Shown: positions 21,212 through 31,467, counted from the stretch's first letter. The stretch: DNA of 64,000 nt from an uncultured Chromatiaceae bacterium (GCA_945787735.1 CALZIQ010000002.1:1-64000); one strand, 5' to 3'. A program made the numbers and translations. Notes: generated by a model from the sequence alone, not told the origin.

Positions 21212-22906
21212 ATGGCAAAGCAGGGTGGACTGGCCGCGACCAGAGCAAAGCAAAAAGCTGCTAAGTTGCTGAGCAGAAAAGATATTCACGCTGCTCGCGC
21301 GGCGTATCAAAAGGTCTGTGAACTGGCGCCGAATGACGCCAATGCCTGGCTGGCGCTGGGAGAAGTCAGCGGCATGATGCGTGACGTGCAGGGGGCGGAA
21401 AAGGCCTATCAGCAAGCCCTATCATTTAATCGTGACCTGCCTCAGGCACATCTTAATCTCGGCCGCCTGGCGGCTAGGCGCGGCCAGTGGCCGGTCGCTG
21501 AAGAGCATCAGCGAGCCCTTTTAGACCTGCAACCCAACAATCTGAGGACCTACCTCGAGTTGGGTGTGACTCTCGAAGGACAGGGCAAGCAGGACGAGGC
21601 AGAGTCAATCTATCGTCAGGCCCTATCCATGGATGATAGCCGTGCAGAGCTGCATGTTGCCTTGGGACGGGTGTTGCGAGAGCAAGGCCAGTTTGCCGAG
21701 GCAAAACCGTTAATTCAGCGAGCCTTACAAATTTCGCCTGATATGGCCCTCGGACACCTTGAAAAGGCACATCTACTGCGTCGGGAGAAAAAATATGAGG
21801 CGGCGCTTGAGGCCTATCAACAGTTTGGAAGGCTTGCCCCACAAGAACGACTGAGCTTTTTATCCAATTGTGGTGGTGTATTGGCTGAGCTGGAACGTAC
21901 CGAAGAGGCGCTAAGCTGCTACGACCAACTTGTTAAAGAGTTTCCTCAATCTGCGGATGCCCATCTTGCCCGTGCCATGCAGCTTTTGGTGTTGGGTCGG
22001 TTTGAAGAAGGCTTGCGCGAATATGAATGGCGCCGCGCCTCTGCCGAATGGCGCAATGGCGACAGAGGTTATTCCACCTTACAGCCCTTGTGGCAGGGAG
22101 AGCCCCTGCAGGGTGAGAAGATGTTGGTCTATGTCGAGCAGGGTTTTGGCGATACGCTCCAGTTTTGCCGTTATCTGCCCAAACTTGCTGAGATGGGCGC
22201 GACGGTGCACTTTCATTGTCAGCCCGAGTTATACGGCTTGTTGTCGAGTCTTGCCGGTGTGGCACAACTCGAGACCCGAGATTTTAACAAGGTCGATCCA
22301 AGTGGATTTGATTATTACGTTCCCATCATGAGCCTGCCCTATCTGTTGGATACAAATGCCGATAATATTCCTGCAGATACACCCTATTTGCAGGCCGACA
22401 GCGAACGAAAATCATATTGGCAGCAACGCCTGGCGCAAGGCAGTTTCAAGGTTGGAGTGGTCTGGGCCGGTTCTGGTGGGCATCTCAAAGACAAACGCCG
22501 TTCCCTCAATCTGTCTGAGTTGGCACCGTTGTCGGAGTTAAACAATATTGCCTGGTACAGTCTGCAAAAAGGCGCGGCTGAACAGCAGTTGGCGGATGAA
22601 GATTCAGTGTTGGAAATCACCAATCTATCAGCACAAATAAACGATTTTTCAGATACAGCCGCCATCATCGCCAATCTTGATCTGGTGATCAGTGTCGATA
22701 CGTCTGTTGCCCATCTGGCCGGAGCTTTGGGTGTTCCAGCCTGGGTGATGTTATTTAACGGTCCGGACTGGCGCTGGCAGCTAAAGCGCGAGGACAGCCC
22801 CTGGTATTCGACGCTGCGTTTATTCCGTCAGCCCCCCGGAGAAGAGTGGTCCACAGTGGTTGAATCCATTGCCACCGCCCTCAAAGAAACCGTAAACGAC
22901 GCCTAA
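21212..22906 (+). CDS. TPR repeat protein with C-terminal GT9-like glycosyltransferase domain
   Basis: Repeated TPR motifs; C-terminal VGVVWAGSGGHLKDKRRSLNL, ISVDTSVAHLAGALGVP. Confidence 0.85.
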   Translation: MAKQGGLAATRAKQKAAKLLSRKDIHAARAAYQKVCELAPNDANAWLALGEVSGMMRDVQGAEKAYQQALSFNRDLPQAHLNLGRLAARRGQWPVAEEHQRALLDLQPNNLRTYLELGVTLEGQGKQDEAESIYRQALSMDDSRAELHVALGRVLREQGQFAEAKPLIQRALQISPDMALGHLEKAHLLRREKKYEAALEAYQQFGRLAPQERLSFLSNCGGVLAELERTEEALSCYDQLVKEFPQSADAHLARAMQLLVLGRFEEGLREYEWRRASAEWRNGDRGYSTLQPLWQGEPLQGEKMLVYVEQGFGDTLQFCRYLPKLAEMGATVHFHCQPELYGLLSSLAGVAQLETRDFNKVDPSGFDYYVPIMSLPYLLDTNADNIPADTPYLQADSERKSYWQQRLAQGSFKVGVVWAGSGGHLKDKRRSLNLSELAPLSELNNIAWYSLQKGAAEQQLADEDSVLEITNLSAQINDFSDTAAIIANLDLVISVDTSVAHLAGALGVPAWVMLFNGPDWRWQLKREDSPWYSTLRLFRQPPGEEWSTVVESIATALKETVNDA

Positions 22907-22922
22907 CGGCGATCGCCAGATA

Positions 22923-23750
22923 ATGGCAAGTAACAGCCAACAGGCGCAAGACCTGTTTACTGCAGCGCAGATTTGCCTTGATGCTAGCGAGCCGGAAGAA
23001 AAGCTTCACCTGACTCAACACTATGCCCAGGCCTGGCGTGATGAAATACTTTCTCTTGATGCAGGCGCGCCACCTCAACCCATTAGTGAACCCGGTCGTC
23101 CGCTAAAACCAGAACTGGTGCCTCCGGGCGATGTACCCAAACGGGGTCTCGGCACAGCCGAAGGCCGCGCCGCTTTACTTCATGCCGTCACCCACATTGA
23201 ATTTAACGCCATCAATCTGGCTTGGGATGCGGTCTATCGTTTTCGCGATATGCCGTCTCAGTTCTATTCAGATTGGGTGAGGGTGGCGGACGAGGAGGCC
23301 TATCACTTTCAACTGTTGCGCCAACGTCTCAACGACATGGGATATGACTATGGTGATTTTGCTGCGCACAACGGCCTGTGGGATACGGCGCAAAAGACGG
23401 CTTTCGACCCCATGGTGCGCATGGCCTTGGTGCCGCGAGTGTTAGAGGCGCGTGGTTTGGATGTAACGCCAGGCATGATGAAACGTTTACGTCATGTCGG
23501 CGATATAGAATCAGTGTCGGCGTTGGAGATTATTCTGCGTGATGAAGTTGGCCATGTGGAAATTGGCTCGCGCTGGTTTAAATATTTTTGTGACCAGCGT
23601 GGCTTAAACATGGAGCAGACCTTTCGTGAACTCATCAGCCAGTATTTCGCCGGTCAATTGCGTGGTCCGTTTAATGATGAGGCTCGCATCAAGGCGGGGT
23701 TTAGCGAGGCCGAACTGCGGGCGCTTGAAGCAATGGATACAGGGGCGTAG
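22923..23750 (+). CDS. DUF455 ferritin-like protein
   Basis: AVTHIEFNAINLAWDAVYRF, VADEEAYHF, LRDEVGHVEIGSRW. Confidence 0.88.
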   Translation: MASNSQQAQDLFTAAQICLDASEPEEKLHLTQHYAQAWRDEILSLDAGAPPQPISEPGRPLKPELVPPGDVPKRGLGTAEGRAALLHAVTHIEFNAINLAWDAVYRFRDMPSQFYSDWVRVADEEAYHFQLLRQRLNDMGYDYGDFAAHNGLWDTAQKTAFDPMVRMALVPRVLEARGLDVTPGMMKRLRHVGDIESVSALEIILRDEVGHVEIGSRWFKYFCDQRGLNMEQTFRELISQYFAGQLRGPFNDEARIKAGFSEAELRALEAMDTGA

Positions 23751-23787
23751 ACTCAAATCAAAAGGCCGTTAATGGAGATGGAGATCC

Positions 23788-24891
23788 GTGAATCACGCGT
23801 ACTTCTTGGCCAGAGAAAGTTTTCAGACGCTCATCGATGTATTGGGTTCTCAAGGATATCGTTGCCTTGCTCCTCAAGCGCGTGACGGTGCCATTGTCTT
23901 TGATGATCTCGATAATGTCTCTCAGCTTCCCGTTGGCGTGCATGACCAGCAAACGCCCGGCGCCTATCTATTAACACGCTCAGAATCTCAACGTTATTTT
24001 GCCTGGGCCAACGGCCCGCAGGCCCTCAAACCCTTACTGTTTTCACCGCGCGAGACTCTCTGGCGCGCCGAGCGTGATGCAGAGGGCAAACTTTCATTTG
24101 TGATAGCCAGCCCCAAGACTGAGAAAACTGCCGTGATCGGTGTGCGCAGTTGTGACCTGGCAGCCATGCGCATTCAGGATCAGGTTTTTCTTGAGCAGGA
24201 ATATAAAGACGATAGCTATCAGGCGCGGCGCGAAGCGCTATTCACCGTGGCGGTAAATTGCAGTCATCCAGCCGAGACCTGTTTCTGTGCTTCTACCGGG
24301 GATGGTCCTACGGCGAAATCAGGCTATGACTTGGTGCTGACTGAGCTGGATGAAGGCTTTCTGATCAATGCCGGTTCCGTCGCCGGAGAAGATGCCTTGA
24401 AGCAAATGCAGCTTGATCAGGTTTCGGATCAACAATATTTCGCTGCTGCTGAACAGGCCATACATGCGGCAGAAGTGCAAACACGCAAACTGCCAGCAAA
24501 AGTGAATGAAGTATTGCTCGATAATTTGGATCACGCACACTGGCAGGAAGTCGCCGAGCGCTGTCTTTCTTGTGCTAATTGCACCATGGTCTGTCCCACC
24601 TGTTTTTGTCACAAGGAAGTTGAGCAGCCAGAGTTAAATGGTGAAACCACTGAGCACTTGCGCGAGTGGGATTCCTGTTTCACCCAAGGCCACAGTTACA
24701 TCCATGGATTTGTCATTCGACAGGAAACAGAAAAACGCTATCGCCAATGGCTGACGCATAAACTGGCCACCTGGGTGCAACAATTCGGGAACAGTGGGTG
24801 TGTAGGCTGTGGCCGTTGCATCGCCTGGTGTCCGGCGGCGATTGATCTGACCGAAGAGGCCAATGCCATTGCGGAGACTCGTGATGATTAA
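23788..24891 (+). CDS. [NiFe] hydrogenase (group 3b-like) beta subunit, 4Fe-4S
   Basis: CLSCANCTMVCPTCFCHK and CVGCGRCIAWCPAAIDLTEE; operon context. Confidence 0.85.
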   Translation: MNHAYFLARESFQTLIDVLGSQGYRCLAPQARDGAIVFDDLDNVSQLPVGVHDQQTPGAYLLTRSESQRYFAWANGPQALKPLLFSPRETLWRAERDAEGKLSFVIASPKTEKTAVIGVRSCDLAAMRIQDQVFLEQEYKDDSYQARREALFTVAVNCSHPAETCFCASTGDGPTAKSGYDLVLTELDEGFLINAGSVAGEDALKQMQLDQVSDQQYFAAAEQAIHAAEVQTRKLPAKVNEVLLDNLDHAHWQEVAERCLSCANCTMVCPTCFCHKEVEQPELNGETTEHLREWDSCFTQGHSYIHGFVIRQETEKRYRQWLTHKLATWVQQFGNSGCVGCGRCIAWCPAAIDLTEEANAIAETRDD

Positions 24892-25717
24892 TCCCTATCT
24901 ACCCTATGAAGCAGAAGTGGTGGAACGGATTCAAGAGTCGTCCACCATCTTCACTCTACGGCTGAAGTTTACCGATGATGAACAACATCAACGTTATAGT
25001 TTTGCCCCGGGCCAGTTCAATATGGTTTATCTGTATGGCGTGGGGGAGGTGCCAATCTCGATTGTGTCGGACCCAGGGGATGAACATTGCTATGACCATA
25101 CCATCCGTGTCGTCGGTCGGGTAACACGAGGCCTGGCGGAAGTAAAACAGGGGCAGCGGGTCGGCATTCGCGGACCCTTTGGTAGAGGTTGGCCGCTGGA
25201 CAAGGCCGAAGGGCGCGATGTGTTGATCGTTACCGGCGGCCTGGGCTGTGCGCCGGTGGTGTCGGTGATCAATTACATCATTAGCCGACGTGACCGCTTT
25301 GGTCGCTTGACTATCATGCAGGGTGTTAAGCATGCGGATGATTTGCTCTGGCGTGAGCGATACAAACTGTGGAGTCAAATGCCGGATACGAATGTAATCG
25401 TCGCGGCAGACACAGGTGGTAAACAGTGGCCCTGGCGTGTTGGGCCTGTGATTGCCATGTTCGATGAGCTGGAGCTTGTGCCGGCTGCAACTATTGCCAT
25501 GATGTGCGGGCCGGAAGGCATGATGCATGCCGCCATAAAACGTCTACTGGAGCTGGGTATGACGGACGAAATGTTGTTCATGAGTATGGAGCGCAACATG
25601 CAATGCGCCGTCGGCCATTGCGGCCATTGCCAGTATGGCGGGCAGTTTGTCTGCAAGGATGGCCCAGTGTTCGCCTACAATGAGATTAAAGATATATTTG
25701 GTAAGAAGGGATTTTGA
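24884..25717 (+). CDS. Hydrogenase gamma subunit, FAD/NAD(P)-binding oxidoreductase (start probably MINPYLPYEAEVVERI)
   Basis: FNR-like fold motifs; C-terminal 2Fe-2S CAVGHCGHCQYGGQFVCKDGPVF. Confidence 0.86.
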   Translation: MINPYLPYEAEVVERIQESSTIFTLRLKFTDDEQHQRYSFAPGQFNMVYLYGVGEVPISIVSDPGDEHCYDHTIRVVGRVTRGLAEVKQGQRVGIRGPFGRGWPLDKAEGRDVLIVTGGLGCAPVVSVINYIISRRDRFGRLTIMQGVKHADDLLWRERYKLWSQMPDTNVIVAADTGGKQWPWRVGPVIAMFDELELVPAATIAMMCGPEGMMHAAIKRLLELGMTDEMLFMSMERNMQCAVGHCGHCQYGGQFVCKDGPVFAYNEIKDIFGKKGF

Positions 25718-25741
25718 TTTTTTCGGAAATCGGGGGTAGGT

Positions 25742-26146
25742 ATGAAAGAGTACAAGTTTGAAGAAGAGGAAACCTGGAAGCTGGCGCGCGAACTGGCCTG
25801 GGATGTGTATGGCATCACCAGCCGTGGCGCCTTTGAAACTGACCACCGAGTGCGCAACAGCGTGCGCGCTGCCAGCTTTGCCATTATGGCCAATGTGGCT
25901 GAAGGGGTAGAGCGTGGAGGTACATTGGAATTCGTCCATTACCTATCCAGGGCCAAAGATGCGATCGGTGAGTTGCAACAACAATTGATGAAAGTGCAAG
26001 AAAAGGGTTTTATTAATAGCACCACCCTGGCGCGCCTAGAAACGACGCTGGAGTCACTCGGTTGCATGATCAGCGGCTTGATGACCTCGATCAACCAGGA
26101 TTTTATTAACGCGGACAGTGTGAGTGTCAGTTATCAAGACGCCTAA
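25742..26146 (+). CDS. Four-helix-bundle protein (S23/IVP-like, TIGR02436 type) inserted in hydrogenase operon
   Basis: ARELAWDVYGIT...RNSVRAASFAIMANVAEGVERG...EFVHYLSRAKDAIGELQQQL. Confidence 0.85.
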   Translation: MKEYKFEEEETWKLARELAWDVYGITSRGAFETDHRVRNSVRAASFAIMANVAEGVERGGTLEFVHYLSRAKDAIGELQQQLMKVQEKGFINSTTLARLETTLESLGCMISGLMTSINQDFINADSVSVSYQDA

Positions 26147-26924
26147 CAAGCCAAGAATCGCCGTGCACAAGTTCAGCTCGTGCGATGGCTGCCAGCTTGC
26201 CTTGCTTAATCTGGGAGAGCCGCTATTAACCCTGGCCGAGCTGGTCGAGATTATTCACTTTGCTGAGGCGGGTCCGGTTGAGCCTGATGCCGAGATTGAT
26301 ATCGCCTTTGTCGAAGGCAGCATTACCACACCGGATGAAAAAGAACGCATCCAGCGTGTGCGCGCCAATAGTCGTTATCTGATCACGATTGGAGCCTGCG
26401 CCACTGCCGGTGGTTTGCAGGCGCTGCGCAATAATGCCAATGCCAGCGATTGGATGGCGGCGGTCTATCCTTCGCCTGAATTCATCGACACGCTAAGCAC
26501 TTCAACTGCTATTGCTGAACACGTGCGGGTTGATTTCGAATTGTGGGGTTGTCCTATTAACAGTCAACAAATTGTGGCGGTGGTGCGAGCCCTGCTGTTT
26601 GGTGTGACGCCTGTGAAAGAAAATGACAGCCTCTGCATGGAGTGCAAACGCCAAGGCAATGTCTGCGTGCTGGTGACGCAACAGCAAGCTTGCATGGGGC
26701 CGGTGACCCAGACCGGCTGTGGTGCCCTGTGTCCCAGCTTCGGGCGCGATTGCTATGGTTGCTATGGCCCCAAGGAAAATGCTAATGCCGATTCCCTGTC
26801 GCAGCGTTTTCAGGGCTTTGGTCTAATGCCAAAAGAGATCGCACGCAGGTTTCTGCTCATCAACAATCATGCCCCGGCGTTTGCCGAGGCGGGCCAAAAA
26901 GCGATAGAAGCCGAGCATGACTGA
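26124..26924 (+). CDS. Hydrogenase delta (small) subunit; GTG start inside the 4HB gene
   Basis: FSSCDGCQLALLNL, IGACATAGGLQAL, Cys-rich C-terminus CMGPVTQTGCGALCPSFGRDCYGCYGP. Confidence 0.88.
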   Translation: MSVIKTPNKPRIAVHKFSSCDGCQLALLNLGEPLLTLAELVEIIHFAEAGPVEPDAEIDIAFVEGSITTPDEKERIQRVRANSRYLITIGACATAGGLQALRNNANASDWMAAVYPSPEFIDTLSTSTAIAEHVRVDFELWGCPINSQQIVAVVRALLFGVTPVKENDSLCMECKRQGNVCVLVTQQQACMGPVTQTGCGALCPSFGRDCYGCYGPKENANADSLSQRFQGFGLMPKEIARRFLLINNHAPAFAEAGQKAIEAEHD

Positions 26925-28215
26925 GCTGCGTGATACCTCCATTCGAGTGCCGGTGTTGGCCCGGGTTGAGGGCGAAGGTGCGCTTGATCTTGAGATCCGT
27001 AAGGGCAAGATCGAAGCATTAAAATTGCGCATCTTTGAACCGCCGCGCTTGTTTGAAAAGTTTCTTGAAGGCCGGGGCTATGACGAAGTGCCGGACATTG
27101 TTGCACGCATCTGTGGCATCTGTCCGGTGGCTTATCAAATGAGTGCCGTGCATGCTATCGAACAGGTGTTTGAGTGTGATCCCGGACCTTGGGTTCGAGC
27201 TATGCGCAGGCTGCTTTATTGTGGTGAGTGGTTAGAGAGCCATAGTCTGCACATCCATTTGTTGGCGCTGCCTGATTTTCTCGGTTTTAGCGATGTCACC
27301 GCGATGGCAAAGCAGTATCCCGATGAAGTGAAACGTGGTCTGGCTCTACAGGAGATCGGTAATGCCCTGGTCCGTTTTCTGGGTGGGCGTTCAGTCCATC
27401 CGGTCGGGGTGCGTGTGGGGGGCTTTTACAAGGCGCCGTCTGCCAATGATGCCAAGGCGTTGTTACAAAACGTGCAGGCGCAACTGCCTAATGCCGAAGC
27501 GCTGTTGCGCTGGAGTGCAACACTTGACCTGCCTGATGCGCCTCAGCAGTTTGTCAGTTGCTCAATCAAACATGCAGCGGAATACCCGATGAACGAAGGC
27601 CGTATCGTCACCGATGTAGGGCATGATCTGGCGATTGATGCATTCGATCAACACTTCAAGGAGCATCAGGCGCCGCATTCTACTGCCTTCCATTGTCACC
27701 TCGATGGCAAACCTTATATGGTCGGTCCATTGGCGCGATTGAACCTACACTGGCAACAGCTACCTGATTCACTAAAAGCGTTGATGCGGGAGTGTGGTAT
27801 TCTATGGCCCAGCGCTAACATGTTTCATAGCCTCATCGCGCGGGCAGTAGAGATTTATTATGCCTTGCTTGAGGCATGTAGCATTCTTGAAAATTATTCA
27901 ATACCAGACAGCCCATATACAGAGGTCACGCCTAAGGCTGGGGTTGGTTATGGCTGCACCGAGGCGCCACGCGGCATGTTGTGGCATCGCTATGAGCTGA
28001 ATGATGTTGGCGAGATTATGCATTCCATCATCGTGCCGCCTACCAGCCAGAACCAGGCCAGGATAGAACAGGATCTGCATGACGATCTTCTAACGTTTGG
28101 TTTGAACAATTCGGACGATGCCCTGCGGCTGCGTGCCGAGACGGTGATTCGCAATTACGATCCCTGTATCTCCTGTTCAACCCACTTCCTCGATCTGCGT
28201 GTTAAACGCGACTGA
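26917..28215 (+). CDS. [NiFe] hydrogenase alpha (large) subunit, group 3b-like
   Basis: RICGICPVAYQMSA and C-terminal DPCISCSTHFLDL metal-ligand motifs. Confidence 0.92.
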   Translation: MTELRDTSIRVPVLARVEGEGALDLEIRKGKIEALKLRIFEPPRLFEKFLEGRGYDEVPDIVARICGICPVAYQMSAVHAIEQVFECDPGPWVRAMRRLLYCGEWLESHSLHIHLLALPDFLGFSDVTAMAKQYPDEVKRGLALQEIGNALVRFLGGRSVHPVGVRVGGFYKAPSANDAKALLQNVQAQLPNAEALLRWSATLDLPDAPQQFVSCSIKHAAEYPMNEGRIVTDVGHDLAIDAFDQHFKEHQAPHSTAFHCHLDGKPYMVGPLARLNLHWQQLPDSLKALMRECGILWPSANMFHSLIARAVEIYYALLEACSILENYSIPDSPYTEVTPKAGVGYGCTEAPRGMLWHRYELNDVGEIMHSIIVPPTSQNQARIEQDLHDDLLTFGLNNSDDALRLRAETVIRNYDPCISCSTHFLDLRVKRD

Positions 28216-28605
28216 TGCACTGCCTCCAGCGCGGGTGTTGGGGGTTGGCTCTCCCTTTGGTCTGGATCAGATTGGCTGGCGTTTGCTTGAAGTCCTGCAA
28301 CAGTCGACACGCCTCATGCCTTATCTAAATAAACAGCTCATGTTGGAAGCCGTTGACTGGCCGGGTGTCAATTTGCTGCATTATTTTGATCAGGCGCAGT
28401 ATGTGCTGCTGTTGGATGCGGTGCTGGGTGATGATTGCCCTCTGGGTGAAGCTAGGTGTTATTCCATGATGAGGTTCAGCGTGCTGGGCGGCTCAATTCC
28501 AGTCATGGCTTTGGGGTGCAAGAGGCGCTTAGCCTGGCCAACACTCTGGGCCAGCTATCTAAAAACTTGGAGATTGTCAGTGTATCGGTTGGCGGCGATG
28601 CCTAG
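28199..28605 (+). pseudogene. Hydrogenase maturation protease, frameshifted near 28455
   Basis: Frame 0: VLGVGSPFGLDQIGWRLLEVL, LLLDAVLGDD; downstream frame restores VLFHDEVQRAGRLNSSHGFGVQEALSLANTLGQLSKNLEIVSVSVGGDA*. Confidence 0.75.
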
Positions 28606-28804
28606 CACACAAAAATCGACTGGAATGTAACTATTTCGGCGCTGGCCGTGTCTTTAGGAAAGTGAAATTAGTCACATTTGCGAGTGCATTTTGAGCAAAA
28701 GCGTGACGTATTAGCTGTTTCTGCTTGACCTTATTACAGTTTTTTAAAATTAATGTCGATAGTGTTATTGCGGAGACGGTAATTATATTTTTTGTAGGTG
28801 CTTT

Positions 28805-28951
28805 ATGAAAGTGACAATGACGAAAATTTGGATAGTGGCAGGGTTTTTGGCTGTGATCAGTATTGCCCAGGCAAGTCATGAAGAATCAGTCGAAAAAAAT
28901 CCGGCACAGCAACTGCTGGTTGACTCCAGTCCACACTTCAAGCAGAACTAA
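28805..28951 (+). CDS. Candidate 48-aa exported small protein MKVTMTKIWIVAGFLAVISIAQASHEESVEKNPAQQLLVDSSPHFKQN
   Basis: ATG, signal-peptide-like N-terminus with AQA-S cleavage-like site; below track length cut-off. Confidence 0.4.
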   Translation: MKVTMTKIWIVAGFLAVISIAQASHEESVEKNPAQQLLVDSSPHFKQN

Positions 28952-28960
28952 ACGCTTTTT

Positions 28961-31357
28961 TTATTTTTCAGCTCCCTCGTTCTCAATATCCAACACCACC
29001 TGCGTCATCCGGATCACGCTGTCGGGATTGAGCGAAATAGACTCAATACCCTGTTCGACTAGCCATTCGGTGATTTCCGGATAGTCTGATGGCGCCTGGC
29101 CGCAGATGCCCACATATTTGTTTTTGGCTTTACAGGCGTTTATCGCCATCTCGATCAATTTCAAGACCGCCGGGTTGCGTTCATCAAAGCCGCTAACAAT
29201 GCCTGAGTCGCGATCTACCCCAAGGGTTAGTTGGGTCAAGTCATTCGAGCCGATGGAAAAGCCGTCAAACAGTTCTAGAAAATCATCGGCGAGTAGGGCG
29301 TTGGCGGGGATCTCACACATCATGTAAATCTTTAAACCACTTTCACCGCGCGCCAGGCCTTGTTGCTGCATGACTGCCAGCACCTTTTGTGCTTCGTTCA
29401 CACTGCGAACAAATGGAATCATTAATGAAATGTTGTCTAGCCCCATCGTTTCACGTGCATATTTCATTGCCTCGCATTCAAGCGCAAAGGATTTTGCAAA
29501 TGCTTCTGAGGGATAACGGGAAGCACCACGAAAACCGATCATGGGATTCTCTTCTTTCGGTTCGAACTGTTCACCACCGATCAGCGAGGCATATTCATTG
29601 GATTTGAAATCGCTCATGCGCACGATCACCGGTTTAGGATAAAAGGCGGCGGCGATAGTGCCCACGCCTTCGGCAAGGCGCTGCACATAAAATTCCTTTG
29701 GTCCGGCGTAACCGGCGATGATGGGGTCGATTTTCGCTTTGATCTGTTCATCCATGCCGGCATAGTCGAGCAGGGCATGGGGATGAATGCGGATGCTGTT
29801 GATGATGAACTCCAGCCGCGCCAGACCAACACCCTCGTTGGGCAGCCGACAAGCTTCGAAGGCCTGCGAGGGATTGGCTAGATTCATCATGATGTGGGTC
29901 TTGGGGCGGGTCAGGGCATCAAGGTCGAGCTGTTGGCTATCAAACTGCTGTAGCCCTTCATAGACAATGCCGTCATCGCCTTCGGCGCAGCTGACCGTGA
30001 CCTGCTGATCATGACTGATGGCCTGGGTGGCATTACCGCAGCCGACGATGGCGGGGATGCCCAACTCACGTGCCACAATCGCTGCGTGACAGGTACGGCC
30101 GCCACGATTAGTGACAATGGCGGCGGCGATCTTCATTACCGGCTCCCAGTCTGGGTCGGTGATGTCGGTGACCAACACCTCGCCGGGTTTGAGGTTATGC
30201 ATGTCCGCCGCTTCGATAATCACACGGGTGCTACCGGCGGCGATCTTCTGACCCACACTCTTGCCGCGCGTCAGCACCGGCCCACGTGATTTTAGTTGGT
30301 AGACCTGGGCGTAACGGCTGTCGGCGCTGGACTGCACGGTTTCCGGTCGGGCTTGGAGGATGAACAGCTCGCCGGTCTCGCCATCGCGCGCCCATTCAAT
30401 ATCCATGGGGCGTGGTTGGCCTGCCTCTTTTGAATAATGTTCTTCGATGATCACAGCCTGTCGCGCCAGGCTCAGCACTTCTTCATCGTTGAGGGCGAAG
30501 CGATTGCGGTCTTCCTGTTTGACACGCACGTTGCGGGTCGAGTGGCCTGCCATCGGGTCTCGAGTGTAGATCATCTTGATCGCCTTCTCGCCTAGCTGCC
30601 GTTTTAGGATCGGTCGCTTGCCTTCAGCAAGTTTGGGTTTGTAGACATAAAACTCATCCGGGTTAACCGTGCCTTGCACCACGTTTTCCCCCAGGCCGTA
30701 GGCGGCGGTGATAAAGACGACATCGCGGAAACCAGTTTCGGTGTCAATGGTGAACATAACCCCAGAGGCGCCACAGTCGGCACGCACCATCTTTTGCACA
30801 CCGATGGATAGCGCCACGTCCATGTGATCAAAACCTTGATGGATACGATAAGAGATAGCCCGATCGGTAAACAGCGAGGCAAACACATGCTTGCAAGTCG
30901 CGATCAGATTGTGGCTGCCGCGAATGTTGAGATAGGTCTCTTGTTGGCCAGCGAAAGAGGCGTTGGGCAGGTCTTCGGCCGTGGCTGAGCTGCGTACGGC
31001 CACGTCGGTATGTTCACCATATTCCGCTTCGAGTTGTTGATAGGCCGCATCGATCTCATCGGCCAGGTCTTGTGGCATGTCGGCATGGTTGATCCAGCTG
31101 CGAATGCGTGAACCGGTGGTAGTCAGCGCGGTGATATCGTTGCTGTCTAATTCTTCCAATAGTTGTTTGATGCGTTCATGCAGATGATTGTGGTCTATGT
31201 AGTGTCGATAGGCCTCGGCTGTGGTGGCAAAGCCGTTAGGAACCTTCACTCCCTTGTTGGTCAGAGAGCTGTACATCTCACCCAGGGAGGCGTTCTTTCC
31301 ACCTACCAAGGGGATGTCATTGATGCCCAGTTGATCAAAACGTCGAATATAGCGCAT
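28961..31357 (-). CDS. ppsA: Phosphoenolpyruvate synthase
   Basis: LVGGKNASLGEM, GGRTCHAAIVARELGIPAIVGCG, CGQAPSDYPEITEWLVEQGIESISLNPDS. Confidence 0.97.
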   Translation of the reverse strand: MRYIRRFDQLGINDIPLVGGKNASLGEMYSSLTNKGVKVPNGFATTAEAYRHYIDHNHLHERIKQLLEELDSNDITALTTTGSRIRSWINHADMPQDLADEIDAAYQQLEAEYGEHTDVAVRSSATAEDLPNASFAGQQETYLNIRGSHNLIATCKHVFASLFTDRAISYRIHQGFDHMDVALSIGVQKMVRADCGASGVMFTIDTETGFRDVVFITAAYGLGENVVQGTVNPDEFYVYKPKLAEGKRPILKRQLGEKAIKMIYTRDPMAGHSTRNVRVKQEDRNRFALNDEEVLSLARQAVIIEEHYSKEAGQPRPMDIEWARDGETGELFILQARPETVQSSADSRYAQVYQLKSRGPVLTRGKSVGQKIAAGSTRVIIEAADMHNLKPGEVLVTDITDPDWEPVMKIAAAIVTNRGGRTCHAAIVARELGIPAIVGCGNATQAISHDQQVTVSCAEGDDGIVYEGLQQFDSQQLDLDALTRPKTHIMMNLANPSQAFEACRLPNEGVGLARLEFIINSIRIHPHALLDYAGMDEQIKAKIDPIIAGYAGPKEFYVQRLAEGVGTIAAAFYPKPVIVRMSDFKSNEYASLIGGEQFEPKEENPMIGFRGASRYPSEAFAKSFALECEAMKYARETMGLDNISLMIPFVRSVNEAQKVLAVMQQQGLARGESGLKIYMMCEIPANALLADDFLELFDGFSIGSNDLTQLTLGVDRDSGIVSGFDERNPAVLKLIEMAINACKAKNKYVGICGQAPSDYPEITEWLVEQGIESISLNPDSVIRMTQVVLDIENEGAEK

Positions 31358-31440
31358 GGCCTACCTGCCTTCTTTTCGTTTCCTGTTTCCTCCAATAATA
31401 GCCTTCCTGTTGCTCGAATGAAGTAATTTGTCGTTTGCGG

Positions 31441-31467
31441 GGAACCTTTTGTGAGCAGGTAGCGTGT
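31441..31467 (+). promoter_or_regulatory. Putative ECF-sigma promoter GGAACC-N16-CGTGT upstream of the sigma factor
   Basis: RpoE-like -35 GGAAC and CGT-type -10 at 16-nt spacing. Confidence 0.45.

Noticed and set aside
24956-25528. Minus-strand 190-aa ORF
   Set aside because: Antisense to hydrogenase gamma; His-rich low-quality translation, no domain.
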